Assembly (NCBI RefSeq): GCF_011761635.1
Contig: NZ_JAASRN010000001.1
Location: forward strand, 186,001 to 250,000
Reading direction: 5' to 3'
DNA length: 64,000 bases
DNA from: Thermonema lapsum
Lineage (GTDB): Bacteria > Bacteroidota > Bacteroidia > Cytophagales > Thermonemataceae
Part shown: positions 1 to 9,065 of the stretch, piece by piece
How positions within the stretch are numbered: the stretch's first letter is position 1
How the letters are laid out: each line of letters begins with the position of its first letter
Made by a program: the position numbers and the translations under genes
The notes under the pieces: model-generated
Databases searched by the model: none
What the model saw: only the letters and a program-made list of their open reading frames with translations
What the model was told of the DNA's origin: nothing

Positions 1-1472
1 AGCCAATATTCTCCCATAAACATACGGCGCAGGCACCATAAAAAGTAGGCTGCACTAAGGACGATACCTAAGGCAGCTGCGGCTACCCAGCCTTTGTGCA
101 CCCATGCCGAACGTAACCCTCCCAGCAGGGTGAATACTTCGCCTATGAAAGCCGAAAACAGAGGCATTCCCAAAGAAGCAAACATAACAAGGAAACTAAA
201 CACACTAAAGCGCGGCATGCGTTGCCACAAGCCCCCATAGTGAGAAATAAGACGGTCATGGGTGCGGTCATACAATACACCTGCCAACAAAAACAAACCG
301 GAAGAGAGCACGCCATGGCTCATCATTTGAAAGATAGCCCCTTGCAAACCCTCTTCGGTCATCGAGGCGGCGCCCAACAACACATACCCCATATGAGACA
401 CCGAGGCATAAGCAATCATTTTCTTCAAATCATCCATAGCCAAGGCGTTCATAGCACCATAAATGATGGATACTGCCGCAATGCCTGCCATCCACTCACT
501 GTTTGCCTGCCACAAGTCCGGAAACATCGGTATGGCAAATCGAAAAAGACCATAACCGCCCACTTTCAACAACACCCCCGCCAATATGACAGAGATAGGA
601 GTGGGTGCTTCTACGTGTGCATCGGGCAGCCAAGTGTGAAAAGGAACTGCCGGTAGCTTAATCAAAAAACCGATAACCAGTAGCCAAAAAGCCCACAAAC
701 GAAGGGAGTGCCCCACCGACAACACACTACCTTCAATGTAAGCCTCTGGCATGGACAACAGCGCAATGTCGAAACGATGCACCACGGCTTCGGGCTGCTG
801 CCGCACGACCGCCTGCACTTTGTCAAGCAACGACGGACTGTAATCGTCGGGTGAGGTAATAAGTCCTGCTTCCATGGCGGTAGCTACTGGGTCAAAGGTA
901 TAAACCAAGCCACCGATAAACACAATGAGAATAAATAAAGAGCCTATGAGTGTGTAAATAAAAAATTTGATAGCGGCATACTCACGCCTTTCCCCCCCCC
1001 AAAGCCCAATAAGAAAATACATGGGCAGCAGCATGAACTCAAAAAAGACGTAAAACACCAGATAATCACGTACTACGAAGCATGCCGGCACGCTCAGCAT
1101 CAGCAATGCAAACAGGGCATAGTATCCTTTGCTTTTTTCCTTCACCTGCCAAGAGGCTACCGATGCCAGCAAAAACACTACTGCAGTGAGTATAAGCATG
1201 CTGAGGCTCAGTCCGTCGAGCCCTACGTGGTAGTCGGCGCGGATAATCCCCCAATCACCAGCTTGCATTCGAAACCATTCATATTGTTCTTCAAAGGCGA
1301 GCGTTTTGCCATTGCCTGATGCTGGGTAATGAACATATAAAAAAAGAGCAACGCTCATTTGCATAAGTACCCCTACGAGCACCAAGAGGCGTTGCAGACG
1401 GTAGTGCTCGCGACTGGTAACACCCAAAAGAATCAAAACTACCAACGGAATAAGTAAAAGTATCGTGAGCAT
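1..1472 (-). CDS. nuoM: NADH-quinone oxidoreductase subunit M (partial)
   Basis: Membrane subunit of respiratory complex I, one of the antiporter-like proton-pumping subunits. The minus frame is open from an ATG at 1472 to the window edge (about 490 codons; the C-terminus is missing). The N-terminus MLTILLLIPLVVLI is a membrane segment. The family core is clear: FEFMLLPMYFLIGLWG carries the TM5 glutamate, KLPAVPFHTWLPDAHVEAP carries the conserved lysine and HTWLPDAH motif, and DDLKKMIAYASVSHMG and MMSHGVLSSGLFLL follow in the expected order. NuoM is preferred over NuoL/NuoN because of the HTWLPDAHVEAPTP wording and spacing. The gene diverges from the ACIII operon across about 240 bp, so no nuoL lies directly upstream, unlike a standard nuo operon. 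nuoN may follow outside the window. Confidence 0.93.
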   Translation of the reverse strand, partial: MLTILLLIPLVVLILLGVTSREHYRLQRLLVLVGVLMQMSVALFLYVHYPASGNGKTLAFEEQYEWFRMQAGDWGIIRADYHVGLDGLSLSMLILTAVVFLLASVASWQVKEKSKGYYALFALLMLSVPACFVVRDYLVFYVFFEFMLLPMYFLIGLWGGERREYAAIKFFIYTLIGSLFILIVFIGGLVYTFDPVATAMEAGLITSPDDYSPSLLDKVQAVVRQQPEAVVHRFDIALLSMPEAYIEGSVLSVGHSLRLWAFWLLVIGFLIKLPAVPFHTWLPDAHVEAPTPISVILAGVLLKVGGYGLFRFAIPMFPDLWQANSEWMAGIAAVSIIYGAMNALAMDDLKKMIAYASVSHMGYVLLGAASMTEEGLQGAIFQMMSHGVLSSGLFLLAGVLYDRTHDRLISHYGGLWQRMPRFSVFSFLVMFASLGMPLFSAFIGEVFTLLGGLRSAWVHKGWVAAAALGIVLSAAYFLWCLRRMFMGEYW

Positions 1473-1710
1473 AAACAAACAGGTTTCAACTATGTTATTT
1501 TTACAAAAATCCAAAAAACCTTCTGCACTCACAATTTTGAACGCATGAATTCATGGCTGCGCTACTGTGGCATCCTCTTTGGGATGTTTTTGAAAGTTAT
1601 TTATTTAGAAGGAATCTAAATATTTTAAGAAAACTTATATAAGCTTTTGATTTATTGAAAATTACTTAGAAAAAAGCGAACTTAGCACTCGATTTGAATC
1701 GTAAAGGGCA

Positions 1711-1741
1711 TTTGTGAATAAAAAAAGCCATATTAACTTTG
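1711..1741 (+). promoter_or_regulatory. Bacteroidota-type promoter of the ACIII/cox operon
   Basis: TTTG at 1711-1714, a 19-base spacer, and TAACTTTG at 1734-1741 match the Bacteroidota sigma consensus (TTTG, then TAnnTTTG) in every fixed position. Transcription should begin near 1747. It is the only strong match seen in the 240 bp nuoM-actA gap. It overlaps an in-frame GTG at 1714, so that codon cannot be the start of actA. Confidence 0.7.
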
Positions 1742-1791
1742 CAGAGATGAAGAATCAGATGAAAGCAACGTTAACTTATAAGCAAAAGGTT

Positions 1792-3093
1792 ATGCGCTTA
1801 CTGAACAAACCTAACAGACTGATGCTCAAAGGCATCTGTTATGCAAGCATCTTCTTAATAGTGATGCTTTTTTCGAGTCCCGCTTGGGCTCAGGAAGCCG
1901 CCCCGCAGGACAATGCCTCTCCACAAGCAGTACCCGGTTTGGATATGAGCGAGGCGACGATTGCCAAAGGGAAAGAACTCTTTGTCGGTCGTTGTCAATC
2001 ATGCCACGCCGTTACCGAACAAGTAGTCATTGGTCCCGGTTTGAAAGGCGTTTTGGAACGTCGAGAATTACCTTGGTTGTTGAAATGGATTCGCAACTCG
2101 CAGGCGCTTATTCAAAGTGGTGACCCCATAGCCGTGCAGGTTTATAATGAGTACAACCAAACCCAGATGACTTCTTTTCTGGACCTCAGCGACGACGACA
2201 TCAAAGCCATCTTGGCTTATGTGAAGTCGGCTGAGAATCAACAACAGCAAGCGGCTGCCGAGGTTACTGCTCAAACCGGTGGAAGCGAAGCAGCACAGGC
2301 AAGCAGCGGCATCAATCAGTCTTACCTGGTAGCTATTTTGATAGGTTTGGTGATTGTTTTGGTTTTGGTGCTGGCGGTACTGTTGTTGATTGTTTCGCTA
2401 CTGACCCGTTTCTTGAAAAGCCAAAACTTGCCCGAGGAAGACTTAGAGGTAGTCAATGAGAAAATAGACCTAACCGCACCTTTCCGCAGCAAGGCATTCC
2501 TTACTATGGTAGGTGTATTTTTCTTATTGGTGGTTGCCAAAGCAGGCATAGACAGCCTTATGGATGTAGGCGTGCAAACCGGTTATGCACCCACTCAACC
2601 CATTGCCTTCTCGCATAAATTGCACGCTGGCAAGTACCAAATCGATTGCCAATATTGTCATACAGGCGTGCGGAAAGGTAAGTCTGCCAATATCCCTTCT
2701 GCCAACATTTGCATGAATTGTCATGGCGAAATCAAGCGTGGTTCGCCTGAAATACAAAAAATATACGCCGCTATTGAGAAGAACGAGCCTATCAAGTGGG
2801 TGCGCGTGCACAACTTGCAGGATTTCGTTTACTTCAACCACGCTCAGCACGTGCAAGTAGGACAAATCGAATGTCAGCAGTGCCATGGCGAAGTTGAGAA
2901 AATGGAAGTAGTGCAACAGCGTTCCCCCTTGACTATGGGCTGGTGTATCGATTGTCATCGCAAGACTGTAGTGAAAGCCGAAGGCAACGATTACTATGAC
3001 CGCCTACTGCAATTCCACAAGAACAATGCAGGCAAAAAGCCGATGACCGTAGAAGATATTGGCGGTCTTGAATGCTCTAAGTGTCACTATTAA
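1792..3093 (+). CDS. actA: ACIII subunit ActA, hexaheme cytochrome c
   Basis: Multiheme subunit of alternative complex III (quinol:cytochrome c oxidoreductase), which passes electrons from the FeS subunit to ActE/cytochrome c or directly to the oxidase. From the ATG at 1792 the protein has 433 residues: signal peptide ending SSPAWA; an N-terminal monoheme domain (CQSCH near residue 68); a Gln/Ala-rich linker; two membrane helices near 178-204 and 236-254; and a C-terminal pentaheme domain with CQYCH, CMNCH, CQQCH, CIDCH and CSKCH near 286, 307, 361, 385 and 428. The frame is open upstream to a GTG at 1714, but the promoter at 1711-1741 excludes that start. ATGs at 1759, 1792 and 1822 remain possible; 1792 or 1822 gives the most normal signal peptide. 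First gene of the operon, 42 bp before actB. Confidence 0.9.
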   Translation: MRLLNKPNRLMLKGICYASIFLIVMLFSSPAWAQEAAPQDNASPQAVPGLDMSEATIAKGKELFVGRCQSCHAVTEQVVIGPGLKGVLERRELPWLLKWIRNSQALIQSGDPIAVQVYNEYNQTQMTSFLDLSDDDIKAILAYVKSAENQQQQAAAEVTAQTGGSEAAQASSGINQSYLVAILIGLVIVLVLVLAVLLLIVSLLTRFLKSQNLPEEDLEVVNEKIDLTAPFRSKAFLTMVGVFFLLVVAKAGIDSLMDVGVQTGYAPTQPIAFSHKLHAGKYQIDCQYCHTGVRKGKSANIPSANICMNCHGEIKRGSPEIQKIYAAIEKNEPIKWVRVHNLQDFVYFNHAQHVQVGQIECQQCHGEVEKMEVVQQRSPLTMGWCIDCHRKTVVKAEGNDYYDRLLQFHKNNAGKKPMTVEDIGGLECSKCHY

Positions 3094-3135
3094 AATCTTC
3101 TTTCTTCAATCAAGTCTTCATAACTCAACAGACAT

Positions 3136-6100
3136 ATGAAAGAAAAACAAAAGATATATTGGAAAGGGCTGGAAGAGTTGACCAACGACACCGACTTCGT
3201 GAAGAAGTCGCAGGACGAATTCCCTGAGTTCCCTACTGCCGAAGAACTGACTACCAGCCGCCGCGACTTTCTGAAATTCATGGGATTTAGTTTAGCAGCT
3301 GCCTCTTTGGCTGCTTGCGAAGCGCCCGTGAAAAAAGCCATTCCTTATTTGAATAAACCCGAAGAGATTGACCCCAGCATTCCTAACTACTACGCATCGA
3401 CTTATGCGCAAGATGGCGAATACTGCAGCATCTTGGTGAAGACTCGCGAGGGGCGCCCCATCAAAATCGAAGGCAACGAGCTTTCCTCCATCACTAAGGG
3501 AGGAACCAGCGCCCGTGTGCAAGCTTCTGTACTGGGTTTATATGACCTTGCCCGTTTGAAGGGCTTTAAGGAAAACGGCAAAGATGCCGACATGGCTGCC
3601 GTAGACCGAAAAATCATCGACGCTTTGAAACAGGCAGCTCAAAGCGGCAAGCCTGCTTACATCGTAAGCAACACCGTGATGAGCCCCTCAACCAAAGCCG
3701 TGATTGCCAAGTTCATTGAGAAGTATCCTTTCTTCCGCCATGTGAGCTACGATGCCGTGTCGGCTTATGGTATTCTGAAAGCCAACGAGCGCTCATTTGG
3801 CAAATATGCGCTTCCTGCTTACGACTTCAGCAAAGCAGAAGTAATTGTAAGCGTAGGTGCTGACTTCTTGGGCACTTGGTTGTCGCCTATTGAGCACGCA
3901 CGCCAATATGCGCAAACCCGTAAGCTGGGAGGCGACAAGAAAACCATGTCGCGCCATTATCAGTTTGAAACTATTCTGTCGCTGACTGGCGCCAATGCCG
4001 ACTATCGCAGTCGCATCCGTCCTTCACAAGAAGGCTTGGTAGTAGCAGCTCTTTACAATGGCGTAGCCAAAGCCGTAGGGGCACCCACCGTAGCGGCTCC
4101 TGCTATCAATGTGCCGCATATCGACAAAGCCGTCAAAGACCTCTTGTCTGCCAAAGGCAAGTCTTTGGTGGTAGCCGGCTCCAATGACCCGGATGTGCAA
4201 GTGCTGGTGAATGCTATCAACTATTTATTAGAAAACTACGGAAACACCCTCGACCTGAGCCGTCCTTCTTTTGTGAGACAAGGCAACGACGAGGACTTCC
4301 TGCGTTTTGTAGAAGATGCCAAGAAAGGCAATGTTTCGGCAGTCATCTTCTACAATGCCAATCCCGTATATGACCATGCAAAGGGAGCCGAGCTGGCAAA
4401 AGCATTGCCCCAAATTGCTTTGACTGTATCAACGGCTGACCGTGAAGATGAAACCGCTTCTTTGTGTCGTTTCATCACCCCCGACCATCATTATCTGGAA
4501 GCATGGAACGACGCAGAACCGCGTGCCGGCTTCTATAGCTTGGCTCAGCCTACCATCATGCCGCTCTTTAAGACCCGTCAGGCACAAGACAGCTTCTTGA
4601 CTTGGGCAGAAGAGGGCATCTCCTTCTACGAATTCCTGCGCGGCTACTGGCGCAAAAATATGTTCAAAGGCGAAGGCTCTTTCGAAGACTTCTGGACTAA
4701 GGTCGTACACGACGGTGTGTATGAGCCTGCTAAAGAGCCTGTTGCCGAAAAAATCGCTTTTGCTGCCGATGTGCAAGAAATCGGAAGTAGCGTAGCTCGC
4801 CGCTATATTGCCAACAACAAGAATGTAGAGCTGGTACTTTACCAAAAAGTAGGTATAGGCAGTGGTGCCATGGCAAACAACCCTTGGTTGCAAGAACTGC
4901 CTGACCCCATCACCAAAGCTACGTGGGATAACTACGTGTGTGTATCGAAGAGCTATGCCGAGCAAGAGAATCTGAAACAGGGCGATGTGGTGAAGGTAAC
5001 TGCCAATGGTTATAGCGTAGAACTGCCTGTATTGATTCAGCCCGGACAAGCCCCCGGTACCATCGCCATCGCTTTGGGTTATGGACGCACCAAAGCAGGT
5101 AATTGTGCCAACAACATCGGTAAGAATGCTTATCCTTTTGTGGGGGTTGTCGAAGGGGCTTTGGTTTATGCGCAGCGTCAAGTGACGATTGAAAAAACTG
5201 GTGCTACTTACCAGATTGCACAAACGCAAACGCACCACACCATTATGGCGCGTCCGATTGTGCAAGAGGCTACCTTGAAAGAATACCAAAAAGACCCAGC
5301 AGCTGGTCGCTTCTTCCCGGCTATTACTATAGAAGGGGAGAAAGTCAATGTGAACCGCACCATTCCCGAAAACAAAGCAGAAGAATTGAACCCCCGCCTT
5401 ATCACTTTGTGGAAAGGGCATGAAAAGACTGCCTACCGCAAGAATCACTGGTGGGGTATGGTCATCGACCTCAACTCCTGCATTGGTTGTAGTGCCTGCT
5501 TGATTGGCTGCCAAACCGAAAACAACGTGCCGGTGGTGGGCAAGGATGAAATCATCAACCGCCGCGAGATGCACTGGATTCGTATAGACCGCTATTACAG
5601 CTTCGATGAAAGCATCGATACCGAAGATAAAAGCTATGCCAACTATCAAAAGATGGAAGACCCAGCAGACGATCCAGAAGTGGTCTTCCAGCCTATGATG
5701 TGTCAGCATTGCAACAACGCGCCCTGCGAGACGGTGTGTCCGGTAGTGGCTACTACGCACAGCTCGGAAGGTCTCAACCAGATGACTTACAACCGTTGCA
5801 TCGGTACGCGCTATTGCGCCAACAACTGTCCGTACAAAGTGCGCCGCTTCAACTGGTTCAACTACACCAACGACGAGCGTTTCCAAGAGGTGAACTATAT
5901 GTCGCAAACCGACTTGGGTCGCATGGTGTTGAACCCCGATGTAACCGTGCGCTCTCGTGGTGTGATGGAAAAATGCTCGCTTTGTGTGCAGCGTATCCAG
6001 TTGGCTAAGCTGGAAGCCAAGCGTGAAGGACGCAAGCTGCGTGACGGCGAAGCCAAAACCGCTTGCCAGCAGGCTTGTCCTACCGACGCCATCGTCTTCG

Positions 6101-6264
6101 GTGATATGAACGACCCCGAAAGCCGTATCTACAAACTCTTGAACTTGAAAGAGTTTGATAACGGCGACATTAAAATTACCGAGCCGCGTGCTTTCCAAGT
6201 ATTGGAAGAGTACAATGTGCGTCCGAACGTGACTTACTTAACTAAAATTCGTAACAAAGACTAA
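3136..6264 (+). CDS. actB: ACIII subunit ActB, molybdopterin-oxidoreductase-like/FeS fusion
   Basis: Large periplasmic subunit of alternative complex III (1042 aa). It fuses a domain related to molybdopterin oxidoreductases (about 70-770; in ACIII known to hold no Mo cofactor) to a ferredoxin-like FeS domain (about 775-1000). A twin-arginine signal, SRRDFLKF at 41-48, runs into a lipobox LAAC with Cys61, so a Tat-exported lipoprotein is predicted. Cluster cysteines: CIGCSACLIGC (782-792), CQHCNNAPCETVCP (856-868), CIGTRYCANNCP (888, 894, 898) and CSLC...CQQACP (947-981). The CIGTRYC segment lacks the usual second cysteine, consistent with the one [3Fe-4S] cluster beside three [4Fe-4S] known in ACIII. 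It lies between actA and actC, 18 bp before actC. A 589-codon antisense frame inside it is a shadow. Confidence 0.96.
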   Translation: MKEKQKIYWKGLEELTNDTDFVKKSQDEFPEFPTAEELTTSRRDFLKFMGFSLAAASLAACEAPVKKAIPYLNKPEEIDPSIPNYYASTYAQDGEYCSILVKTREGRPIKIEGNELSSITKGGTSARVQASVLGLYDLARLKGFKENGKDADMAAVDRKIIDALKQAAQSGKPAYIVSNTVMSPSTKAVIAKFIEKYPFFRHVSYDAVSAYGILKANERSFGKYALPAYDFSKAEVIVSVGADFLGTWLSPIEHARQYAQTRKLGGDKKTMSRHYQFETILSLTGANADYRSRIRPSQEGLVVAALYNGVAKAVGAPTVAAPAINVPHIDKAVKDLLSAKGKSLVVAGSNDPDVQVLVNAINYLLENYGNTLDLSRPSFVRQGNDEDFLRFVEDAKKGNVSAVIFYNANPVYDHAKGAELAKALPQIALTVSTADREDETASLCRFITPDHHYLEAWNDAEPRAGFYSLAQPTIMPLFKTRQAQDSFLTWAEEGISFYEFLRGYWRKNMFKGEGSFEDFWTKVVHDGVYEPAKEPVAEKIAFAADVQEIGSSVARRYIANNKNVELVLYQKVGIGSGAMANNPWLQELPDPITKATWDNYVCVSKSYAEQENLKQGDVVKVTANGYSVELPVLIQPGQAPGTIAIALGYGRTKAGNCANNIGKNAYPFVGVVEGALVYAQRQVTIEKTGATYQIAQTQTHHTIMARPIVQEATLKEYQKDPAAGRFFPAITIEGEKVNVNRTIPENKAEELNPRLITLWKGHEKTAYRKNHWWGMVIDLNSCIGCSACLIGCQTENNVPVVGKDEIINRREMHWIRIDRYYSFDESIDTEDKSYANYQKMEDPADDPEVVFQPMMCQHCNNAPCETVCPVVATTHSSEGLNQMTYNRCIGTRYCANNCPYKVRRFNWFNYTNDERFQEVNYMSQTDLGRMVLNPDVTVRSRGVMEKCSLCVQRIQLAKLEAKREGRKLRDGEAKTACQQACPTDAIVFGDMNDPESRIYKLLNLKEFDNGDIKITEPRAFQVLEEYNVRPNVTYLTKIRNKD

Positions 6265-6282
6265 CTTAAACTGAGAATAACC

Positions 6283-7794
6283 ATGCAGGTAACATCGCCA
6301 ATTCGTGAACCGTTGGTAACCGGTCACAAAACCATGCACGACATCACCGAGGACATTTGTCGTCGGGTGGAAGAGAAGCCCTCTAAAGCATGGTTGGCTG
6401 CCTTCGGTGTGTCGCTGATGATGCTTATAGTAGGCGGCTATGCTGCTGCCTCCACTTGGTGGTACGGCATCGGTATGTGGGGCTTGAACAAAACCGTCGG
6501 ATGGGCTTGGGATATCACCAACTTCGTCTGGTGGGTAGGTATTGGTCACGCTGGTACGTTGATTTCCGCCATTTTGCTGCTGTTCCGTCAGAAATGGAGA
6601 ACATCAATTAACCGTGCTGCCGAAGCCATGACCATCTTTGCCGTTATTTGTGCTGGTACTTTTATCTTGATGCACATGGGGCGCACATGGCTGGCACACT
6701 GGGCGCTTCCTTTGCCCAACACCTATGGTTCGTTGTGGGTGAACTTTCACTCACCGCTGGTGTGGGACGTGTTCGCCATCTCTACTTATTTGACCGTATC
6801 GTTGGTGTTCTGGTATGTGGGCTTGATTCCTGACTTAGCGACCATTCGTGACCGTGCCAAGTTGACTTTAGAAAAGTATCCTCTCTTGGATACCGATACA
6901 CCCGAAGAGCGTCGTGAAAAACGCAAAAAACGCCGTCCTATTGCTGCCTTCATCTACGGCTTGTTGGCTTTCGGCTGGGAAGGCGGTGCCAAGGTGTGGG
7001 CGCGCTACGAATACGTTGCCTTGATTCTGGCAGGTCTTTCTACACCACTGGTGCTTTCTGTACACACCATCGTGAGTTTTGACTTCGCCACTTCGCTCAT
7101 TCCCGGCTGGCATACTACCATCTTCCCGCCCTACTTCGTTGCAGGGGCTATCTTCTCGGGCTTTGCCATGGTGCAAACCCTGATGCTCATTACCCGCAAA
7201 GTGTATAAGCTCGAAGATTATATTACCATCACCCACATCGACTACATGAACAAGATTATCATCTTGACAGGCTCTATTGTGGGGATTGCCTACGTTACCG
7301 AGTTTTTCATGGCTTGGTATTCGGGTGTGGAATACGAGCGTTATGCTTTCTTGAACCGTGCTTTTGGTCCTTATTGGTGGGCTTACTGGTCGATGATGAC
7401 CTGCAACGTGATTTCACCGCAATTGTTCTGGTTCAAGAAAATACGTCAGAGCATCGCTTGGTCTTTCTTCCTGTCTATCGTGGTGAATATCGGGATGTGG
7501 TTCGAGCGCTTTGTGATTATTGTTACCTCGCTGCACCGTGATTTCCTTCCCTCGAGCTGGGCTATGTTCTCCCCCACACTTTATGACATGGGTGACTACC
7601 TTTTCACTTTTGGCATCTTCTTTACTTGCTTCTTTTTGTTTGCCAAGTACCTGCCGGTTGTCAATATGGCAGAGGTGAAGACCATCTTGAATTCTTCGGA
7701 TATCAAAGCTAAAGCGAAGGCTACCGAATATCTTAAAGAAGGAGGGGTCGTGGCAGCTGCTTCACCTATGTACGATAAAGGGAAAGACTTATAA
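6283..7794 (+). CDS. actC: ACIII subunit ActC, NrfD/PsrC-type quinol-binding membrane protein
   Basis: Integral membrane subunit of alternative complex III (503 aa) of the NrfD/PsrC family, one of two paralogous quinone-site subunits (the other is ActF). About ten hydrophobic helices are visible, beginning with a segment around residues 40-57. Segments typical of ActC include [17 protein letters not shown] after the first helices, [17 protein letters not shown], and [22 protein letters not shown] charged loop (RREKRKKRR, about 206-214) should face the cytoplasm. Fourth helix-bundle residues and the quinone site cannot be resolved by eye. It sits 18 bp after actB and 11 bp before actD, in the standard act order, and is surely cotranscribed. 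Confidence 0.95.
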   Translation: MQVTSPIREPLVTGHKTMHDITEDICRRVEEKPSKAWLAAFGVSLMMLIVGGYAAASTWWYGIGMWGLNKTVGWAWDITNFVWWVGIGHAGTLISAILLLFRQKWRTSINRAAEAMTIFAVICAGTFILMHMGRTWLAHWALPLPNTYGSLWVNFHSPLVWDVFAISTYLTVSLVFWYVGLIPDLATIRDRAKLTLEKYPLLDTDTPEERREKRKKRRPIAAFIYGLLAFGWEGGAKVWARYEYVALILAGLSTPLVLSVHTIVSFDFATSLIPGWHTTIFPPYFVAGAIFSGFAMVQTLMLITRKVYKLEDYITITHIDYMNKIIILTGSIVGIAYVTEFFMAWYSGVEYERYAFLNRAFGPYWWAYWSMMTCNVISPQLFWFKKIRQSIAWSFFLSIVVNIGMWFERFVIIVTSLHRDFLPSSWAMFSPTLYDMGDYLFTFGIFFTCFFLFAKYLPVVNMAEVKTILNSSDIKAKAKATEYLKEGGVVAAASPMYDKGKDL

Positions 7795-7805
7795 CGAAAA
7801 AAATT

Positions 7806-8357
7806 ATGGCAGATACTCGTTTAGGACATACCAAAGAGCGCTTCATAGTGGGCATTTATGACCACGAAGACAAAGTGGTGAATGCTGTGAAAAAACTGAA
7901 AAACGATGGGGTGAAAATATATGAGGTGTACTCGCCCCATCCCATTCACCACATCGACACCTACATAGGGCATCCGCGTACACGCATTCCTATCGCCGCT
8001 TTTTTGTTTGGTGCTTTGGGTACGCTCTCTGCAATTACGCTTATCATCTACACCATGGGTATTGATTGGCCCATGATTATCGGGGGTAAGAACTTTGTAG
8101 CCATTCCGACCATGGTGCCTGTTACTTTCGAATTGACAGTGCTCATTTCGGCATTGGGTATGGTAGCCACCTTCTTGGTGTCGAACAATATGGGACCCGG
8201 CAAGAAGGAATTTATGTTTGACCGTCGTACTACCGACGACAAATATGCGTTGGTAGTGGACTTAGATGCCAATACCTTAGGCGAAGAGCAAATCCGTGAT
8301 TTGATGGTGAAGTATGGCGCAGAGACCGACCCACTTCCCCGTATTGTAGAACGTTAA
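7806..8357 (+). CDS. actD: ACIII subunit ActD (DUF3341)
   Basis: Small membrane subunit of alternative complex III (183 aa, normal for DUF3341). A soluble N-terminal region (FIVGIYDHEDKVVNAVKKLKN, about 13-33, then VYSPHPIHHID) precedes two membrane helices near 61-86 (FLFGALGTLSAITLIIYTMG) and 105-125 (FELTVLISALGMVATFLV), and a polar C-terminal region of about 55 residues follows. This layout and the position between actC and actE identify it. It is known to be structural and has no cofactor. It is 11 bp after actC and 16 bp before actE. Confidence 0.93.
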   Translation: MADTRLGHTKERFIVGIYDHEDKVVNAVKKLKNDGVKIYEVYSPHPIHHIDTYIGHPRTRIPIAAFLFGALGTLSAITLIIYTMGIDWPMIIGGKNFVAIPTMVPVTFELTVLISALGMVATFLVSNNMGPGKKEFMFDRRTTDDKYALVVDLDANTLGEEQIRDLMVKYGAETDPLPRIVER

Positions 8358-8373
8358 ACCGAAAAACAAAAGC

Positions 8374-9045
8374 ATGATGCGCTTCAAACAATATACTATG
8401 GCTGTGGTAGCCGGGCTGTTTGTGCTGACTTCTTGCCAGCGTGATTACAACGACCCCGGTACCGAATATGCTCCCAATATGTATGTGTCAGTTCCCTACG
8501 AGCCATTAACACAAGTAGAAGAAAATAAGGTGACTCCTGATGGTGCCAATGTGTTGCCGCCGGTACCCGGCACCATCTCACGCCGTAATTATTCTACAAA
8601 ATACGTAGACGAATACGGCAATGAATATGACTTGGGTTTGATGGTGTATCGCACCCATCCCGACAGCATAGAAGTGGCTGAAAAGACACTGAAGAATCCT
8701 TTGCCTGCTACCAAGCAAGTAATTGCCGAAGGCAAGGTATTGTATGAGCGTTTTTGTCAGCCGTGTCATGGTGCCAAAGGGCAGGGTGATGGCTTGGTAG
8801 GGGAGAAGTACAAAGGGGTTGCCAACATAGCCGCTAACAAATTTAACGACGGGCATATCTTCCATGTGATTACTCATGGAAAAGGGCGCATGTGGCCCCA
8901 TGCTTCTCAGCTCGACCCGCTGGAGCGTTGGAAAATCGTGCACTATGTGCATGTACTTTCCGGCGATTTGCCTGAAAGCGGTATAGTGCCTGGGCAAGAA
9001 GAATCTGCTAACGGGCAGTCTTCGGATGTAGCAATGGCTAACTAA
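8374..9045 (+). CDS. actE: ACIII subunit ActE, monoheme cytochrome c lipoprotein
   Basis: Periplasmic monoheme cytochrome c of alternative complex III (223 aa), thought to hand electrons on toward the oxidase. The signal ends in a lipobox LTSC with Cys21. The heme motif CQPCH lies at 128-132 in a cytochrome c fold (EGKVLYERFCQPCHGAKGQG), with GRMWPHASQL near 171-180 likely supplying the axial methionine. A long N-terminal stretch (22-110) rich in Tyr and Pro wraps the complex in related structures. The start may be the ATG at 8374 or the next codon at 8377. It is 16 bp after actD and 20 bp before actF. Confidence 0.94.
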   Translation: MMRFKQYTMAVVAGLFVLTSCQRDYNDPGTEYAPNMYVSVPYEPLTQVEENKVTPDGANVLPPVPGTISRRNYSTKYVDEYGNEYDLGLMVYRTHPDSIEVAEKTLKNPLPATKQVIAEGKVLYERFCQPCHGAKGQGDGLVGEKYKGVANIAANKFNDGHIFHVITHGKGRMWPHASQLDPLERWKIVHYVHVLSGDLPESGIVPGQEESANGQSSDVAMAN

Positions 9046-9065
9046 ATTTTAAACAAAAAGAAATT

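Noticed and set aside
1714-1791. GTG at 1714 as the actA start
   Set aside because: The promoter covers it and the resulting signal peptide would be abnormally long.
4429-6198. A 589-codon open frame antisense to actB
   Set aside because: It lies entirely inside a certain gene on the other strand, has no domain or signal that I recognise, and is explained by actB codon bias.
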